Below are positions 1-9,647 of a stretch of DNA of 53,399 nt, one piece after another. A program made the translations under genes and the position numbers. Under the pieces are notes generated by a model, which saw only the letters and a list, made by a program, of their open reading frames with translations, was not told where the DNA came from and did no database searches. Every line of letters starts with the position of its first letter. Position 1 is the stretch's first letter. Source of the stretch: Bradyrhizobium jicamae (GTDB lineage Bacteria; Pseudomonadota; Alphaproteobacteria; Rhizobiales; Xanthobacteraceae); the NCBI RefSeq assembly GCF_001440395.1, contig NZ_LLXZ01000001.1, forward strand, positions 1 to 53,399, read 5' to 3'.

Positions 1-928
1 CGCGGCTCCGAAGGCTGTCGCAGCGGATGCGCCGCTGGCGCCGTCGGTTCGCAAGCTCTCCGCCGAGAGCGGCATCGATGCCGCGACCGTGCCCGGCTCC
101 GGCAAGGACGGCCGCGTCACCAAGGGCGACATGCTGGCCGCGATCGAGAAGGCGGCTTCCGCGCCGACGCCGGTGAATCAGCCGGCCGCTTCGGTGCAGG
201 TCCGCGCGCCGTCGCCGGCCGATGACGCCGCGCGCGAAGAGCGCGTGAAGATGACGCGGCTGCGCCAGACCATCGCGCGGCGGCTGAAGGATGTGCAGAA
301 CACGGCCGCGATGCTGACGACCTTCAACGAGGTCGACATGAGCCACATCATGGCGATGCGCACGCAATACAAGGACGTGTTCGAGAAGAAGCACGGCTCC
401 AAGCTCGGCTTCATGGGCTTCTTCACCAAGGCGGTGGTGCAGGCGCTCAAGGACATTCCGGCCGTCAACGCCGAGATCGACGGCTCCGACCTGATCTACA
501 AGAACTACTATCACATCGGCGTCGCCGTCGGCACCGACAAGGGCCTGGTCGTGCCCGTGGTGCGCGACTGCGACCACAAATCGATCTCCGACATCGAAAA
601 GTCGATCGCCGATTTCGGCCGCCGCGCCCGCGATGGTCAGCTCAAGATCGACGAAATGCAGGGCGGTACCTTCACCATCACCAATGGCGGCATCTACGGC
701 TCGCTGATGTCGACGCCGATCCTGAACGCGCCGCAATCCGGCATCCTCGGCATGCACAAGATCCAGGAGCGGCCGATGGTGGTCGGCGGCAAGATCGAGG
801 TCCGCCCGATGATGTACCTGGCGCTGTCCTACGATCACCGCGTGATCGACGGCAAGGAAGCCGTGACCTTCCTGGTCCGCGTCAAGGAAAGCCTGGAGGA
901 TCCGGCCCGCCTGGTGCTGGATCTCTGA
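1..928 (+). CDS. sucB: 2-oxoglutarate dehydrogenase E2 (dihydrolipoamide succinyltransferase), 3' part only
   Basis: The gene enters from the left edge; the reading frame is open from base 2, leaving 308 residues. E2 transfers the succinyl group from E1 to CoA in the TCA cycle complex. The visible part has the peripheral E1/E3-binding domain (about residues 10-45, containing [14 protein letters not shown]), an Ala/Pro linker, and the catalytic domain. The catalytic motif DHRVIDG (His about 279, Asp about 283) and the stretch [14 protein letters not shown] are typical of the succinyl, rather than acetyl, transferase. The lipoyl domain lies outside the window. An SDR gene and lpd (E3) follow on the same strand, the usual rhizobial arrangement. 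Confidence 0.95.
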   Translation, partial: AAPKAVAADAPLAPSVRKLSAESGIDAATVPGSGKDGRVTKGDMLAAIEKAASAPTPVNQPAASVQVRAPSPADDAAREERVKMTRLRQTIARRLKDVQNTAAMLTTFNEVDMSHIMAMRTQYKDVFEKKHGSKLGFMGFFTKAVVQALKDIPAVNAEIDGSDLIYKNYYHIGVAVGTDKGLVVPVVRDCDHKSISDIEKSIADFGRRARDGQLKIDEMQGGTFTITNGGIYGSLMSTPILNAPQSGILGMHKIQERPMVVGGKIEVRPMMYLALSYDHRVIDGKEAVTFLVRVKESLEDPARLVLDL

Positions 929-1009
929 GACGTCAAGCTTGTCGGCATCGGTGTCAAAACCGGGCGTCGCGAGCCGTGGATCGATGCGCGCTCATGTGCG
1001 GAGGCTGAT

Positions 1010-1759
1010 GTGACCGATAAAGTCGTTGTAATCACCGGCGGCAGCCGCGGCATCGGCCGCGCTACCGCGCTCGCGGCCGCCGCGCGCGGCTATCGCATCG
1101 TGGTCGGCTACGCCAGCAACAAGGCGGCGGCTGATGAGGTCGTCGCGCTGATCGAGGGCAAGAACGGCAAGGCGATCGCGGTGAAATGCGATGTCGCCGA
1201 GGAAAGCGATATCCTGGAGCTGTTCAAGGCGGCGGACAAGTTCGGCTCGTTGGGAGCGCTCGTCAATAATGGCGGTATTGTCGGCAAGAGCGGCGTGCGC
1301 GTCGACGAGATGTCGGCCGAGCGCATCCAGCACGTGATGGCGGTTAACGTCACTGGCTCCATCCTCTGCGCGCGTGAGGCGGTGAAGCGCATGTCGACCA
1401 AGCATGGCGGCAAGGGCGGCGTCATCGTCAATCTTTCCTCGGTCGCAGCGAGACTCGGCGCGCCGAACACCTATGTCGACTACGCCGCGTCCAAGGGCGC
1501 GATCGATTCTTTCACGGTCGGACTTGGCTATGAAGTTGCCGGTGAAGGCATCCGCGTCGCAGGCATCCGTCCCGGACTGATCGACACCGAAATCCACGCC
1601 GCGGGCGGCGAGCCCGATCGCGCCCATCGGCTCGCGCATCTGGTGCCGATGAAGCGCGTCGGCAGCGCGGAAGAAATCGCCAACGCCATCGTCTGGCTGA
1701 TCTCGGACGAGGCATCCTACGTCACCAGCGCCATCCTCGACGTCTCGGGTGGGCGGTAA
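1010..1759 (+). CDS. SDR family oxidoreductase between sucB and lpd
   Basis: A 249-residue short-chain dehydrogenase/reductase. It shows the nucleotide-binding TGGSRGIG near the N terminus, NNGG (a variant of the usual NNAG) and the catalytic YAASK. The start is GTG at 1010 behind CGGAGG; the ATG two bases upstream is followed directly by a stop, so it cannot be used. The C-terminal part (SDEASYVTSAILDVSGG) is the normal SDR end. The substrate cannot be read from sequence. Its place between two genes of the 2-oxoglutarate dehydrogenase complex suggests co-transcription, not necessarily a shared function. Confidence 0.9.
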   Translation: MTDKVVVITGGSRGIGRATALAAAARGYRIVVGYASNKAAADEVVALIEGKNGKAIAVKCDVAEESDILELFKAADKFGSLGALVNNGGIVGKSGVRVDEMSAERIQHVMAVNVTGSILCAREAVKRMSTKHGGKGGVIVNLSSVAARLGAPNTYVDYAASKGAIDSFTVGLGYEVAGEGIRVAGIRPGLIDTEIHAAGGEPDRAHRLAHLVPMKRVGSAEEIANAIVWLISDEASYVTSAILDVSGGR

Positions 1760-1795
1760 TCCCTGACACCTTTCTGAAAGCTACAGGACTTCATC

Positions 1796-3196
1796 ATGGC
1801 TACCTACGATCTCGTCGTCATCGGCACCGGCCCGGGCGGATATGTCTGCGCGGTGCGCGCGGCGCAACTCGGCATGAAGGTGGCGGTGGTCGAGAAGAAC
1901 GCGACGCTGGGCGGCACCTGCCTGAACGTCGGCTGCATGCCGTCGAAGGCGCTGCTGCATGCGTCCGAAATGTTCGAGGAGGCGGCGCATTCCTTTGCCA
2001 AGATGGGCGTCAGCGTTTCCACGCCGAAGCTCGATCTGCCGGCGATGATGAATTTCAAGCAGCAGGGCATCGACGGCAACGTCAAGGGCGTCGAGTTCCT
2101 GATGAAGAAGAACAAGATCGACGTGCTGAAGGGCGCCGGCAAAATCCTCGGTGCCGGCAAGGTCGAAGTCAGTGGTGACGGCAAGACCCAGACGGTCGAG
2201 ACCAAAAACATCGTCATTGCCACCGGCTCCGATATCGCGCGGCTGAAAGGCATCGAGATCGACGAGAAGCGCGTGGTGTCATCGACCGGCGCGCTTTCGT
2301 TGGCAAAAGTGCCGGAAAAAATGCTGATCATCGGTGCCGGCGTGATCGGCCTCGAACTCGGCTCGGTGTGGCGCCGGCTGGGGGCGGAGATCATGGTCGT
2401 CGAATTCCTCGACCGCATCCTGCCCGGCATGGACGGCGAAGTGGCGAAGCAATTCCAGCGCATGCTCGAAAAGCAGGGCTTTGCGTTCAATCTCGGCTCC
2501 AAGGTCACCGGCGTCGATACATCGGGCAAGATGTTGAAGGTCAGTGTCGAACCGGCGGCGGGCGGAGCGGTGGAAACGCTGGAAACCGATGTGGTGCTGG
2601 TATGCATCGGCCGCGTGCCCTACACCGAAGGGCTGGGCCTCAAGGAAGCCGGCATCGCGCTCGACAACCGTGGGCGCGTGCAGATCGATTCGCATTTCGC
2701 AACCAGCGTGAAGGGCGTCTATGCGATCGGCGACGTGGTGGCGGGGCCGATGCTCGCGCACAAGGCCGAGGATGAAGGCGTCGCCTGTGCCGAGATCATC
2801 GCCGGCCAGGCCGGCCACGTGAACTACGATGTCATCCCAGGCGTCGTGTATACCACGCCGGAAGTGTCGTCGGTCGGCAAGACCGAGGAAGAGCTGAAGC
2901 AGGCGGGCGTCGCCTACACCTCGGGCAAGTTTCCGTTCACCGCCAACGGCCGTTCCAAGGTCAACCAGACCACTGACGGTTTCGTGAAGATTCTCGCAGA
3001 TGCGAAGACCGATCGCGTACTCGGCGTGCACATCATCGGTCGTGAAGCCGGCGAAATGATCCACGAAGCCTGCGTTCTGATGGAGTTTGGTGGCTCCGCC
3101 GAAGATCTGGCGCGCACATGCCACGCTCATCCGACCCGTTCGGAGGCCGTCAAGGAAGCCGCGCTTGCGGTCGGAAAACGCGCGATCCATATGTGA
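1796..3196 (+). CDS. lpdA: Dihydrolipoyl dehydrogenase (E3)
   Basis: 466 residues, full length. This FAD enzyme reoxidises the dihydrolipoyl group of E2 with NAD+. Visible are the FAD-binding GTGPGGY near residue 10, the redox-active disulfide [15 protein letters not shown], the NAD-binding [13 protein letters not shown], the second FAD motif [20 protein letters not shown], and the C-terminal catalytic HAHPTRSEA (His-Glu pair). An ATG at 1796 follows ACAGGA. It lies 36 bases after the SDR gene and closes the sucB-SDR-lpd group. Confidence 0.97.
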   Translation: MATYDLVVIGTGPGGYVCAVRAAQLGMKVAVVEKNATLGGTCLNVGCMPSKALLHASEMFEEAAHSFAKMGVSVSTPKLDLPAMMNFKQQGIDGNVKGVEFLMKKNKIDVLKGAGKILGAGKVEVSGDGKTQTVETKNIVIATGSDIARLKGIEIDEKRVVSSTGALSLAKVPEKMLIIGAGVIGLELGSVWRRLGAEIMVVEFLDRILPGMDGEVAKQFQRMLEKQGFAFNLGSKVTGVDTSGKMLKVSVEPAAGGAVETLETDVVLVCIGRVPYTEGLGLKEAGIALDNRGRVQIDSHFATSVKGVYAIGDVVAGPMLAHKAEDEGVACAEIIAGQAGHVNYDVIPGVVYTTPEVSSVGKTEEELKQAGVAYTSGKFPFTANGRSKVNQTTDGFVKILADAKTDRVLGVHIIGREAGEMIHEACVLMEFGGSAEDLARTCHAHPTRSEAVKEAALAVGKRAIHM

Positions 3197-3219
3197 TCTA
3201 GATCCGGGACATACCGGGT

Positions 3220-3322
3220 AGAGCATGGCTGAAGAAGCGGATATCCGGTTCTCGAAAAGGCCATGCTTTTGAACGAGGAGATAGAGCGGAGCGACCAATC
3301 AATGGACGTCATTCCGCTCTAG
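3220..3322. repeat. Palindromic intergenic repeat after lpdA
   Basis: Two nested inverted repeats fill the gap between lpdA and the next gene: GCATGGC (from about 3223) with GCCATGC (about 3260), and TAGAGCGGA (3282-3290) with TCCGCTCTA (3313-3321). The wording resembles other dispersed intergenic elements in this window (25.2 and 34.4 kb). It may also act as a transcription end for lpdA, but has no T-run. Confidence 0.6.
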
Positions 3323-3334
3323 GGATTACGATCG

Positions 3335-3865
3335 ATGATGCGCCGCCTGTTACAGCCGTTCTGGGTCCTGCTCGCGATCATCTTCCTGATCGAAGCCTGG
3401 CTGTGGGATCATCTCGAGCCGATCGTCGAGCGCATCGTTGCGCTGATCCCGCTCCGCGCCTTCAAGCAATGGCTGTCCGATCGTGTCGATGCGCTGTCGC
3501 CGGCGATGACGCTGATCGTCTTCGCCGTGCCTGTCATCCCGCTGTTTCCGCTGAAGCTGGTAGGCCTCTGGCTGTTGGCCAACGAATACTGGGTCAGCGC
3601 CATCATCGTCATGGTGCTCGGCAAATTCTTAGGCCTCGGCGTCACCGCGTTCATCTTCGACGTGACGCGCGCCAAGCTCCTGCAGATGGCGTGGTTCAAG
3701 AAGGCCTATGAATTCATCATGGCGATGCGCGCCAAGGCGGCGGAGCTGGTCCAGCCGATCAAGCAGCGCATCCGCGACATCCTGCGTGGCGACGGCACCG
3801 GCTGGTCATCGCGCATGCTGCGGACCATCGCACGCTTCCGCAAGAGCGTGCATCAGGCGCGGTAG
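3335..3865 (+). CDS. Conserved membrane protein of unknown function
   Basis: 176 residues with an N-terminal hydrophobic helix (about 8-25) and two central ones (about 58-80 and 86-106: MTLIVFAVPVIPLFPLKLVG, then VSAIIVMVLGKFLGLGVTAF). A basic, amphipathic C-terminal third follows (many K/R). ATG start at 3335. I do not recognise a named family. Its position between lpdA and xerC is common to related genomes as far as I recall. Inner-membrane location is inferred from the helices. Confidence 0.75.
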   Translation: MMRRLLQPFWVLLAIIFLIEAWLWDHLEPIVERIVALIPLRAFKQWLSDRVDALSPAMTLIVFAVPVIPLFPLKLVGLWLLANEYWVSAIIVMVLGKFLGLGVTAFIFDVTRAKLLQMAWFKKAYEFIMAMRAKAAELVQPIKQRIRDILRGDGTGWSSRMLRTIARFRKSVHQAR

Positions 3866-3883
3866 TGGCGTCACCACAGGTGT

Positions 3884-3977
3884 CGTAGGGTGGGCAAAGG
3901 AGCAAAGCGACGTGCCCACCATCCATCACCGAAATCGCTGTGAGATGGTGGGCACGCTGCGCTTTGCCCACCCTACG
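3884..3977. repeat. Long palindromic intergenic repeat (GTAGGGTGGGCA type)
   Basis: A near-symmetric element: CGTAGGGTGGGCAAAG (3884-3899) pairs with CTTTGCCCACCCTACG (3962-3977), and inside it CGTGCCCACCAT (3911-3922) pairs with ATGGTGGGCACG (3945-3956). It sits between two converging genes (3335-3865 plus, 4022-4612 minus), so it could end transcription from both sides. This type of element is dispersed in Bradyrhizobium-like genomes. Confidence 0.8.
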
Positions 3978-4021
3978 GATCACGGCGTTCGCAGTTGCGC
4001 ACCGATGACGAACGAAGGATC

Positions 4022-4612
4022 TCAATGCAGATGCAAGAGATGCGGCGCGTAGAGGCCGAGCGCGGTGATGGCGATGCCCACGATCGCCAGGGCGCCTGAC
4101 ACCCAGGCCAGAACCAGCATGCCGGTGATGATGGTGGCGGACGCCAGCACGATGCCGATCTGGAAGGCGGCGGAAGCGATTTCATAGTGATGATACTTCG
4201 CGGTCGCCTCGTCGCGCTGGTGCTCGGCGTGCTTGGCGCGTTTTGCCAGCTCCTCCGAACCCTCGCCGGTTTCCGGCTCCGAGCGATAGCGCTGCGCGGT
4301 CTTGTTCCAGTCGTCGATCTGCTTCTGCAGCGCCGCCTTTGCCGCATCGTCGCCGACGGTGCCCATGCTAAGCTTCGCGTGCTCGGCGGTGGCCTGCACC
4401 ACGGTGCGACGGATGCTCTTGGCCTGGAAGAATGCCCAGAGATTCGAAGCCTCGACATTCCTGCTGATGGCTTCGGTCTGCGCACCCTTGCCCAGCGTTT
4501 CCGACAGCGCCAGAAACAGGGCGATCACCGCGATCAGCAACGCGATCTTCTTGTTCGAGCCCGACGCGTGCTCGGCATGCTCCGCATGCTCCATGCTTTC
4601 ATGTGCGCCCAT
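4022..4612 (-). CDS. DUF4337 domain membrane protein
   Basis: 196 residues matching the DUF4337 pattern: a short His/Glu-rich N terminus (HAEHAEHAS), one membrane helix (about 22-38, IALLIAVIALFLALSETLG), a soluble Glu/Lys/Arg-rich middle with probable coiled coil (about 60-140), and a two-helix hydrophobic C terminus. The conserved signature around SNLWAFFQAKSIRRT is present. ATG start at 4612. Function is unknown for the family. Confidence 0.85.
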   Translation of the reverse strand: MGAHESMEHAEHAEHASGSNKKIALLIAVIALFLALSETLGKGAQTEAISRNVEASNLWAFFQAKSIRRTVVQATAEHAKLSMGTVGDDAAKAALQKQIDDWNKTAQRYRSEPETGEGSEELAKRAKHAEHQRDEATAKYHHYEIASAAFQIGIVLASATIITGMLVLAWVSGALAIVGIAITALGLYAPHLLHLH

Positions 4613-4737
4613 ATTTTCCCCTCTCCAGTGAGATCAAAATTCACGATTGCCGAACGGGCAGTTCAAAGCAAGCGTCAAGCAGCCATTTGAACTGTTGCTT
4701 TAAGGGATTATTTTGTCGGTCCTTTTAAGCTTTCAAT

Positions 4738-5295
4738 ATGACAACCGCCGATTTCCTTGCAGTCTGTTTTTGGCCGCTCGTCATTCTTTTCGCCGTGCTG
4801 CTGAAAACCGTCCGCGACCCTGTGCTGTTGCGGTGGATCGGCGCCATCATCGGGCTCTTCATTGCGCTTTGCGTCCTACTGTGGGTGGTTTATGGCCCTA
4901 GCTCGCTGGTCGGTGTCGTCGACTTTTATCTGTTCTTGTTCATTGTTGGGCTCGGGCTGATCTGGCTCGGATTGCAAGAGTGGCGCTTCTTTCGGCCGGT
5001 TTCGAAATCGATATGGAAGGCCTGTGCAGCGATGCTCGGCGGTGCCGCCCTTGCGGCCCTGATGGGCACGATCCTGATTCAGGACTTCTTCCAGTCACCG
5101 ATCGTTCTCGAAGGCCGCGTTCAGAACGTGCGAACGCGAGGAAGGCACAACAGCGAATACGTCGCCGACATAGCCGGTCGCACAGTCAAGGTGACGACAC
5201 CGGTCTATGAGCGACTGAAACTCCTGCCGGTCGTCCGCGCGGAGGTTGGTCGCGGATCGAACTACGTGTATGCGATTGAGTATCTCGCTAATTAG
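4738..5295 (+). CDS. Hypothetical inner-membrane protein
   Basis: 185 residues. Four hydrophobic segments are visible (about 5-22, 28-50, 58-80, 95-112), followed by a soluble C-terminal domain of about 70 residues that looks beta-rich (IVLEGRVQNVRTRGRHNSEY onward). I recognise no family. It stands alone between the divergent DUF4337 gene and the convergent xerC gene. GC and codon use resemble the surrounding core genes. Confidence 0.65.
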   Translation: MTTADFLAVCFWPLVILFAVLLKTVRDPVLLRWIGAIIGLFIALCVLLWVVYGPSSLVGVVDFYLFLFIVGLGLIWLGLQEWRFFRPVSKSIWKACAAMLGGAALAALMGTILIQDFFQSPIVLEGRVQNVRTRGRHNSEYVADIAGRTVKVTTPVYERLKLLPVVRAEVGRGSNYVYAIEYLAN

Positions 5296-5426
5296 AGCAG
5301 GATGGGATCAGGCTGGGCCGTGACGACCGACCGTCTCGAGCCCCGGACACAAGCGGCGGGCCACTACAAGCCGGGGCCCATTCTACTTTGCATGGGGTTG
5401 TTTTCGCGATTTTGTGTCTGACCGCG

Positions 5427-6401
5427 TCACCCGCGCGGGTGGGCGCTCTTGTACACTTGCAGCAGCCGTTCGCTGTCGATCCCGGTATAGATTTGGGTGG
5501 TCGAGAGCGAGGCGTGGCCGAGCAGTTCCTGGATCGCGCGCAAATCGCCGCCGCGGCTGAGCAGATGGGTCGCGAAGGAATGCCGCAGCGCATGCGGCGT
5601 GGCGCTGTCGGGCAGCCCCAGCGCGCCGCGCAGCCGCTCCATGGTGAGCTGGATGATCCGGGGGGATAGCGGCCCGCCGCGCGCGCCGACGAAGATCGGC
5701 CCGGCCGGAGGCAATGAATGCGGGCACATCGCAACGTAATCGGCGATCAGGGTAAGCACGTTCTGCAGCACCGGCACCATTCGGGTCTTGTTGCCCTTGC
5801 CGGTGACGATGATGACGTCGCCTTCGCCGGGTTTGGGCACATCGCGGCGCTTCAGTCCGAGCGCCTCGGAGATGCGCAGGCCCGATCCGTAGAGCAGCGC
5901 CATGACCGCGGCGTCACGCGCCAGGATCCAGGGTTCGCGTTCCTCGCCGGCGCGCTCGTTGGCATCCGCAAAGCGCTTGGCGGCGTGCATCTGGATCGGC
6001 TTGGGCAGGCTCTTTGCAATTTTCGGCGCGCGGATGGCGGAGAGGGCGCCGACCCTGCCTTTGCCTTCCCGCTCCAGAAAGCGCCCGAATGAGCGCAAGC
6101 CCGCCAGCGCCCGCATCAGCGAGCGCCCGCCGATATCGTCGGCGCGGCGCATCGCCATGAACGCCCTGACGTCGGTGGCTTCCAGCGCGGCGAACCGTTT
6201 CAGTGTGACAAGGCTTCCCCAATGCTCGGCGAGAAAGGTGAGGCACTGGCGGAGGTCGCGGGCGTAGGCTTCGCGTGTCTTCGGTGACAGCCGCCGTTCG
6301 GCGCGCAAATGCGTCAGCCAGCGCCCGACTTCCCGCGCGAACGCCTCGTCGGCGCAATCGAGCTCAAGCGCTTGCGGTGTCGGAACTTCCCTGGCCATCA
6401 T
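5427..6401 (-). CDS. xerC: Tyrosine recombinase XerC
   Basis: 324 residues. With XerD it resolves chromosome dimers at dif. All catalytic residues are visible: Arg176 (YGSGLRISEALGL), Lys202 (TGKGNKTR), His270/Arg273 (HALRHSFATHLL), His296 (LGHASLSTTQIY) and nucleophile Tyr305. The N-terminal SAM-like core-binding domain covers about 20-120. An ATG at 6401 is followed by a second ATG, either of which is possible. It is divergent from priA, with 130 bases between starts, so the promoters share that gap. Confidence 0.93.
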   Translation of the reverse strand: MMAREVPTPQALELDCADEAFAREVGRWLTHLRAERRLSPKTREAYARDLRQCLTFLAEHWGSLVTLKRFAALEATDVRAFMAMRRADDIGGRSLMRALAGLRSFGRFLEREGKGRVGALSAIRAPKIAKSLPKPIQMHAAKRFADANERAGEEREPWILARDAAVMALLYGSGLRISEALGLKRRDVPKPGEGDVIIVTGKGNKTRMVPVLQNVLTLIADYVAMCPHSLPPAGPIFVGARGGPLSPRIIQLTMERLRGALGLPDSATPHALRHSFATHLLSRGGDLRAIQELLGHASLSTTQIYTGIDSERLLQVYKSAHPRG

Positions 6402-6530
6402 CCCTGCCTTTGGAGTTCGCCTTGGAGGCCGCGCTCCAACGCATTATATGGCACCTCTTTGGTTTACCGTTCGCTAACCGGCCGGAGCAGCGCTAGCCTC
6501 GCTCTGGATACCCTGAGCCTGATTCCCCTG

Positions 6531-8741
6531 ATGGACCACGCCACCCGCCAAACCAGTTCCTCGGCCTCGTCGACCCGCGTGGTCGACGTGCTGGTGCCGG
6601 TCGCGCTCAATCAAAACTATTCGTACCGCGTGCCGCGCGGCATGGAGTTGAAGCCGGGCGATGTCGTCTGCGTTCCGCTCGGCCCGCGCGAGGTGGTGGC
6701 AGTGGTGTGGGCGGAGAACGCCAATCCCGATCCGCGGCTGCATAATCGCCTGAAGGACGTCGGTGAAAAGCTCGACGTGCCGCCGCTCAAGGAAGAGCTG
6801 CGCAGCCTGGTCGACTGGGTCGCCAACTACACGCTGTCAGCGCGCGGCATGGTGCTGCGCATGGCGTTGCGGATGGGCGAAAATCTCGGCCCCGAGCGGA
6901 TGCGCCTCGGCGTGCGGCTGGTCGGCGAGCCGCCGCGGCGGCTGACACCGGCACGACGCCGGCTGATCGAAGTGCTGTCGGATGGCCTGCTGCACGGCAA
7001 ATCGGATGCGGCGCGGGAAGCCGGCGTCAGCTCCGGTGTGGTCGACGGTCTGGTCGACGAGGGCACGCTTGCGATTGAGGCGATGCCGCCACCGCCGGCG
7101 CCGCCGGCGCCCGATCCAGCCTTTGCCCAGCCGGAATTTTCTCCCCAGCAACGCGCGGCGGTGGACGCGATGCGTGCGCTCGCCGCCAACGGTACGTTCC
7201 ATGTCGCGCTGCTCGACGGCGTCACCGGCTCGGGCAAGACGGAAGTCTATTTCGAGGCGATTGCGGAAGTCGTCCGGCGGGCCAAGCAGACGCTGATCCT
7301 GATGCCGGAGATCGCGCTGACAGGACAATTCCTCGACCGCTTTGCGCAGCGTTTTGGCGTGCGCCCGATCGAGTGGCACTCCGAACTGACGCCGCGCACA
7401 AGGCAACGCAATTGGGCCGCGATATCGGCCGGCGAGGCGCCGGTCGTGGTCGGCGCGCGCTCGGCGCTGTTTTTGCCTTACGCGGATTTGGGCCTGATCA
7501 TCGTCGATGAAGAGCACGACCAGGCCTACAAGCAGGATGAGGGCGCGCATTATCACGCCCGCGACATGGCGGTGGTGCGGGCTCACATTGCAAAGATTCC
7601 GATCGTGCTGGCGTCGGCCACGCCGTCGGTCGAGAGCGAAGTCAATGCGCGCAAGGGGCGCTATCAGCGCGTCGCGCTGCCGTCGCGTTTCGGCGGCCAG
7701 CACATGCCGCATATCGAGGCGATCGACCTGCGCCGCGCGCCGCCGCCGCGCGGCCGCTTCATCTCGCCGCCGCTGGCCGAGCAGATCAGGTTCGCGATCG
7801 AGAAGCGCGAGCAGGCGCTGCTGTTCCTCAACCGCCGCGGCTATGCGCCGCTGACGCTATGCCGGGCCTGCGGCCATCGCTTCGCCTGCACCATCTGCGA
7901 CGCCTGGTTGGTGGACCACAGGTTTCGCCAGCGCCTCGTCTGCCACCATTGCGGCTTCTCGATGCCGCGCCCGAACATCTGCCCGCATTGCCAGGCGGAG
8001 GAATCGCTGGCCGCGATCGGTCCGGGTGTCGAGCGGCTGCAGGAAGAGGCGGCGTCGCTGTTTCCGGAAGCGCGCACCATGGTGCTGTCGAGCGATCTCA
8101 TCACCTCGATCGAGACCATGCGCAGCGAGCTGAACGAAATCGCCGAGGGACGCGTCGACATTATCATCGGCACGCAACTGGTGGCGAAGGGACATAATTT
8201 CCCGCGGCTCAATCTGGTCGGCGTCGTCGACGCCGACCTCGGCCTCGGCAATGGCGATCCTCGCGCCGCCGAGCGTACGTTCCAATTGCTCAACCAGGTG
8301 ATCGGCCGCGCCGGGCGCGAGCAGGGCCGCGGCATCGGCTTTCTGCAGACCCACCAGCCCGAACATCCCGTGATGAAGGCCTTGGTCGCGAGCGACCGCG
8401 AAGCCTTCTACGCCAGCGAGATCGACTCGCGTGAGCGCACCGGCTACCCGCCGTTCGGCCGGCTCGCCAGCCTGATCATTTCCGCGGGCGATCGGCCGAC
8501 TGCGGAAAGTTTTGCCCGCAGACTTACCGCCGTCGCGCCGATCGACGAGCGCATCCAGGTGCTCGGCCCCGCGGAGGCGCCGCTTGCGGTGATCAAGGGC
8601 CGCTACCGGTTCCGCATTCTGGTGAAGTCGCTGCGCAACGTCGATCTGTCGGAATATTTGCGCGAATGGCTCGCCGCCGGGCCGAAGACCAAGGGCAATC
8701 TCAAACTCGAAGTCGACGTCGATCCGCAGAGCTTTTTATGA
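6531..8741 (+). CDS. priA: Primosomal protein N' (PriA helicase)
   Basis: 736 residues from ATG 6531 (MDHATRQ). An in-frame extension to 6309 would run through xerC and is rejected. PriA is a 3'-5' superfamily 2 helicase that restarts stalled replication forks. Visible are the N-terminal fork-binding domain, Walker A GVTGSGKTEVY, the DEEH box (IIVDEEHDQAYKQDEGAHYH), the eight-cysteine zinc region starting CRACGHRFACTICD and continuing to CPHCQ, and helicase motif VI around QVIGRAGREQGRG. Length and order match the family. Confidence 0.96.
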   Translation: MDHATRQTSSSASSTRVVDVLVPVALNQNYSYRVPRGMELKPGDVVCVPLGPREVVAVVWAENANPDPRLHNRLKDVGEKLDVPPLKEELRSLVDWVANYTLSARGMVLRMALRMGENLGPERMRLGVRLVGEPPRRLTPARRRLIEVLSDGLLHGKSDAAREAGVSSGVVDGLVDEGTLAIEAMPPPPAPPAPDPAFAQPEFSPQQRAAVDAMRALAANGTFHVALLDGVTGSGKTEVYFEAIAEVVRRAKQTLILMPEIALTGQFLDRFAQRFGVRPIEWHSELTPRTRQRNWAAISAGEAPVVVGARSALFLPYADLGLIIVDEEHDQAYKQDEGAHYHARDMAVVRAHIAKIPIVLASATPSVESEVNARKGRYQRVALPSRFGGQHMPHIEAIDLRRAPPPRGRFISPPLAEQIRFAIEKREQALLFLNRRGYAPLTLCRACGHRFACTICDAWLVDHRFRQRLVCHHCGFSMPRPNICPHCQAEESLAAIGPGVERLQEEAASLFPEARTMVLSSDLITSIETMRSELNEIAEGRVDIIIGTQLVAKGHNFPRLNLVGVVDADLGLGNGDPRAAERTFQLLNQVIGRAGREQGRGIGFLQTHQPEHPVMKALVASDREAFYASEIDSRERTGYPPFGRLASLIISAGDRPTAESFARRLTAVAPIDERIQVLGPAEAPLAVIKGRYRFRILVKSLRNVDLSEYLREWLAAGPKTKGNLKLEVDVDPQSFL

Positions 8742-8772
8742 GCGCCGAGCCCTTCAATTGGGAAGGCGCGCG

Positions 8773-9396
8773 TCAACCATTGGACCACAGATTGGTCGTG
8801 TATCCCTGCTCGACGAAGGCGTCGATCTTCGCCGCCTGATCCTCGTCACCACCGGTCCGGGCCGCAAAAATCTTTCCGAACGAGATGCGCTTGGCTTCCG
8901 GCCAGTGCTCCGGTTCCCAGAGGTGCGATCGGATCACCGAACGCGCGCAGTGGAAGTAGCTCCGCTCGATGTGGATCCGGATGGCAAGCAGCGCCGGGCG
9001 GCCTGACTTCCCAAGCGCGGCCAACAATTCGGCATCGTCAAACATCTCTGCCCGGCCCGAGAGCCGCAATGTCTCGCCGGTTCGGGGCCGCAGGAAGATC
9101 ATGCCGATCCGGCCGGTCTCGATGATGTTCTGCAGGCCGAACGCGAGGTTGTTGCCGGCCCGTTCGGGAAGCAGCACCGTTCTGTCGTTTTCGACGTGGG
9201 CGAACCCGGGTTCGTCTCCCTTTGGAGACACCTCAATCGGCCCGTCGCGACCGGCCGTGGCCATCAGCCCAAACGGGCACGTCCGGAGGAAATCGATCGC
9301 CTGTTCGTCGAGGAAGGGGAGTATCTTGGCCCTGGTGGTCTCGCGGGGCTCGGGGAGGATGCCTCTCAGTTGCTCCACGGTTTTGACCTGGCTCAT
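8773..9396 (-). CDS. PPOX-family FMN-binding protein (DR2398-like)
   Basis: 207 residues from ATG 9396 (MSQVKTVEQLRGIL). The open frame runs further up to 9528, but that extension is poor in family-like sequence and crosses the rlpA terminator. The split-barrel flavin-reductase fold is indicated by FGLMATAGRDGPIEVSPKGD, the core ENDRTVLLPERAGNNLAFGL and the strand RIGMIFLRPRTGETLRLSGR. This matches the pyridoxamine-5'-phosphate-oxidase-like family of about 200 residues (the TIGR04025 type). The enzyme reaction is not known. It converges with priA, with 31 bases between stops. Confidence 0.85.
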   Translation of the reverse strand: MSQVKTVEQLRGILPEPRETTRAKILPFLDEQAIDFLRTCPFGLMATAGRDGPIEVSPKGDEPGFAHVENDRTVLLPERAGNNLAFGLQNIIETGRIGMIFLRPRTGETLRLSGRAEMFDDAELLAALGKSGRPALLAIRIHIERSYFHCARSVIRSHLWEPEHWPEAKRISFGKIFAARTGGDEDQAAKIDAFVEQGYTTNLWSNG

Positions 9397-9523
9397 GATT
9401 GCGATCTCGTCAGTGAGGTGGGTCTGAAGCCGCGGAACGCCGCCCGCCTGTGTTCCCGCAGAACCTAGCACGGTCCTCCTGGCACCGTGGTGGCCAGAGC
9501 GGCACGGCAACAAGAATGCCTTT

Positions 9524-9566
9524 AACAAAAAGGCCTGCCGTCATTTGCGACGGCAGGCCTTTGTTG
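9524..9566 (-). terminator. Rho-independent terminator of rlpA
   Basis: A perfect 12-bp stem, AGGCCTGCCGTC (9531-9542) with GACGGCAGGCCT (9549-9560), around a 6-base loop. On the minus strand it is followed by a T-run, as expected for the end of the rlpA transcript; A/T pairs extend the stem on both sides. Confidence 0.88.
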
Positions 9567-9647
9567 CCGCGGGAAGTCCCGCGACCATTTTCGCAACGCA
9601 ACGCTACTCGATCTGATGGACCGGAAAACGGCGCGATTAGCGCGCCT

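Noticed and set aside
2279..3298. 339-codon minus-strand open frame over lpdA
   Set aside because: Antisense of a full-length, motif-complete gene.
6309..6530. N-terminal extension of PriA
   Set aside because: It would overlap the start of xerC and has no family similarity; ATG 6531 gives the normal length.
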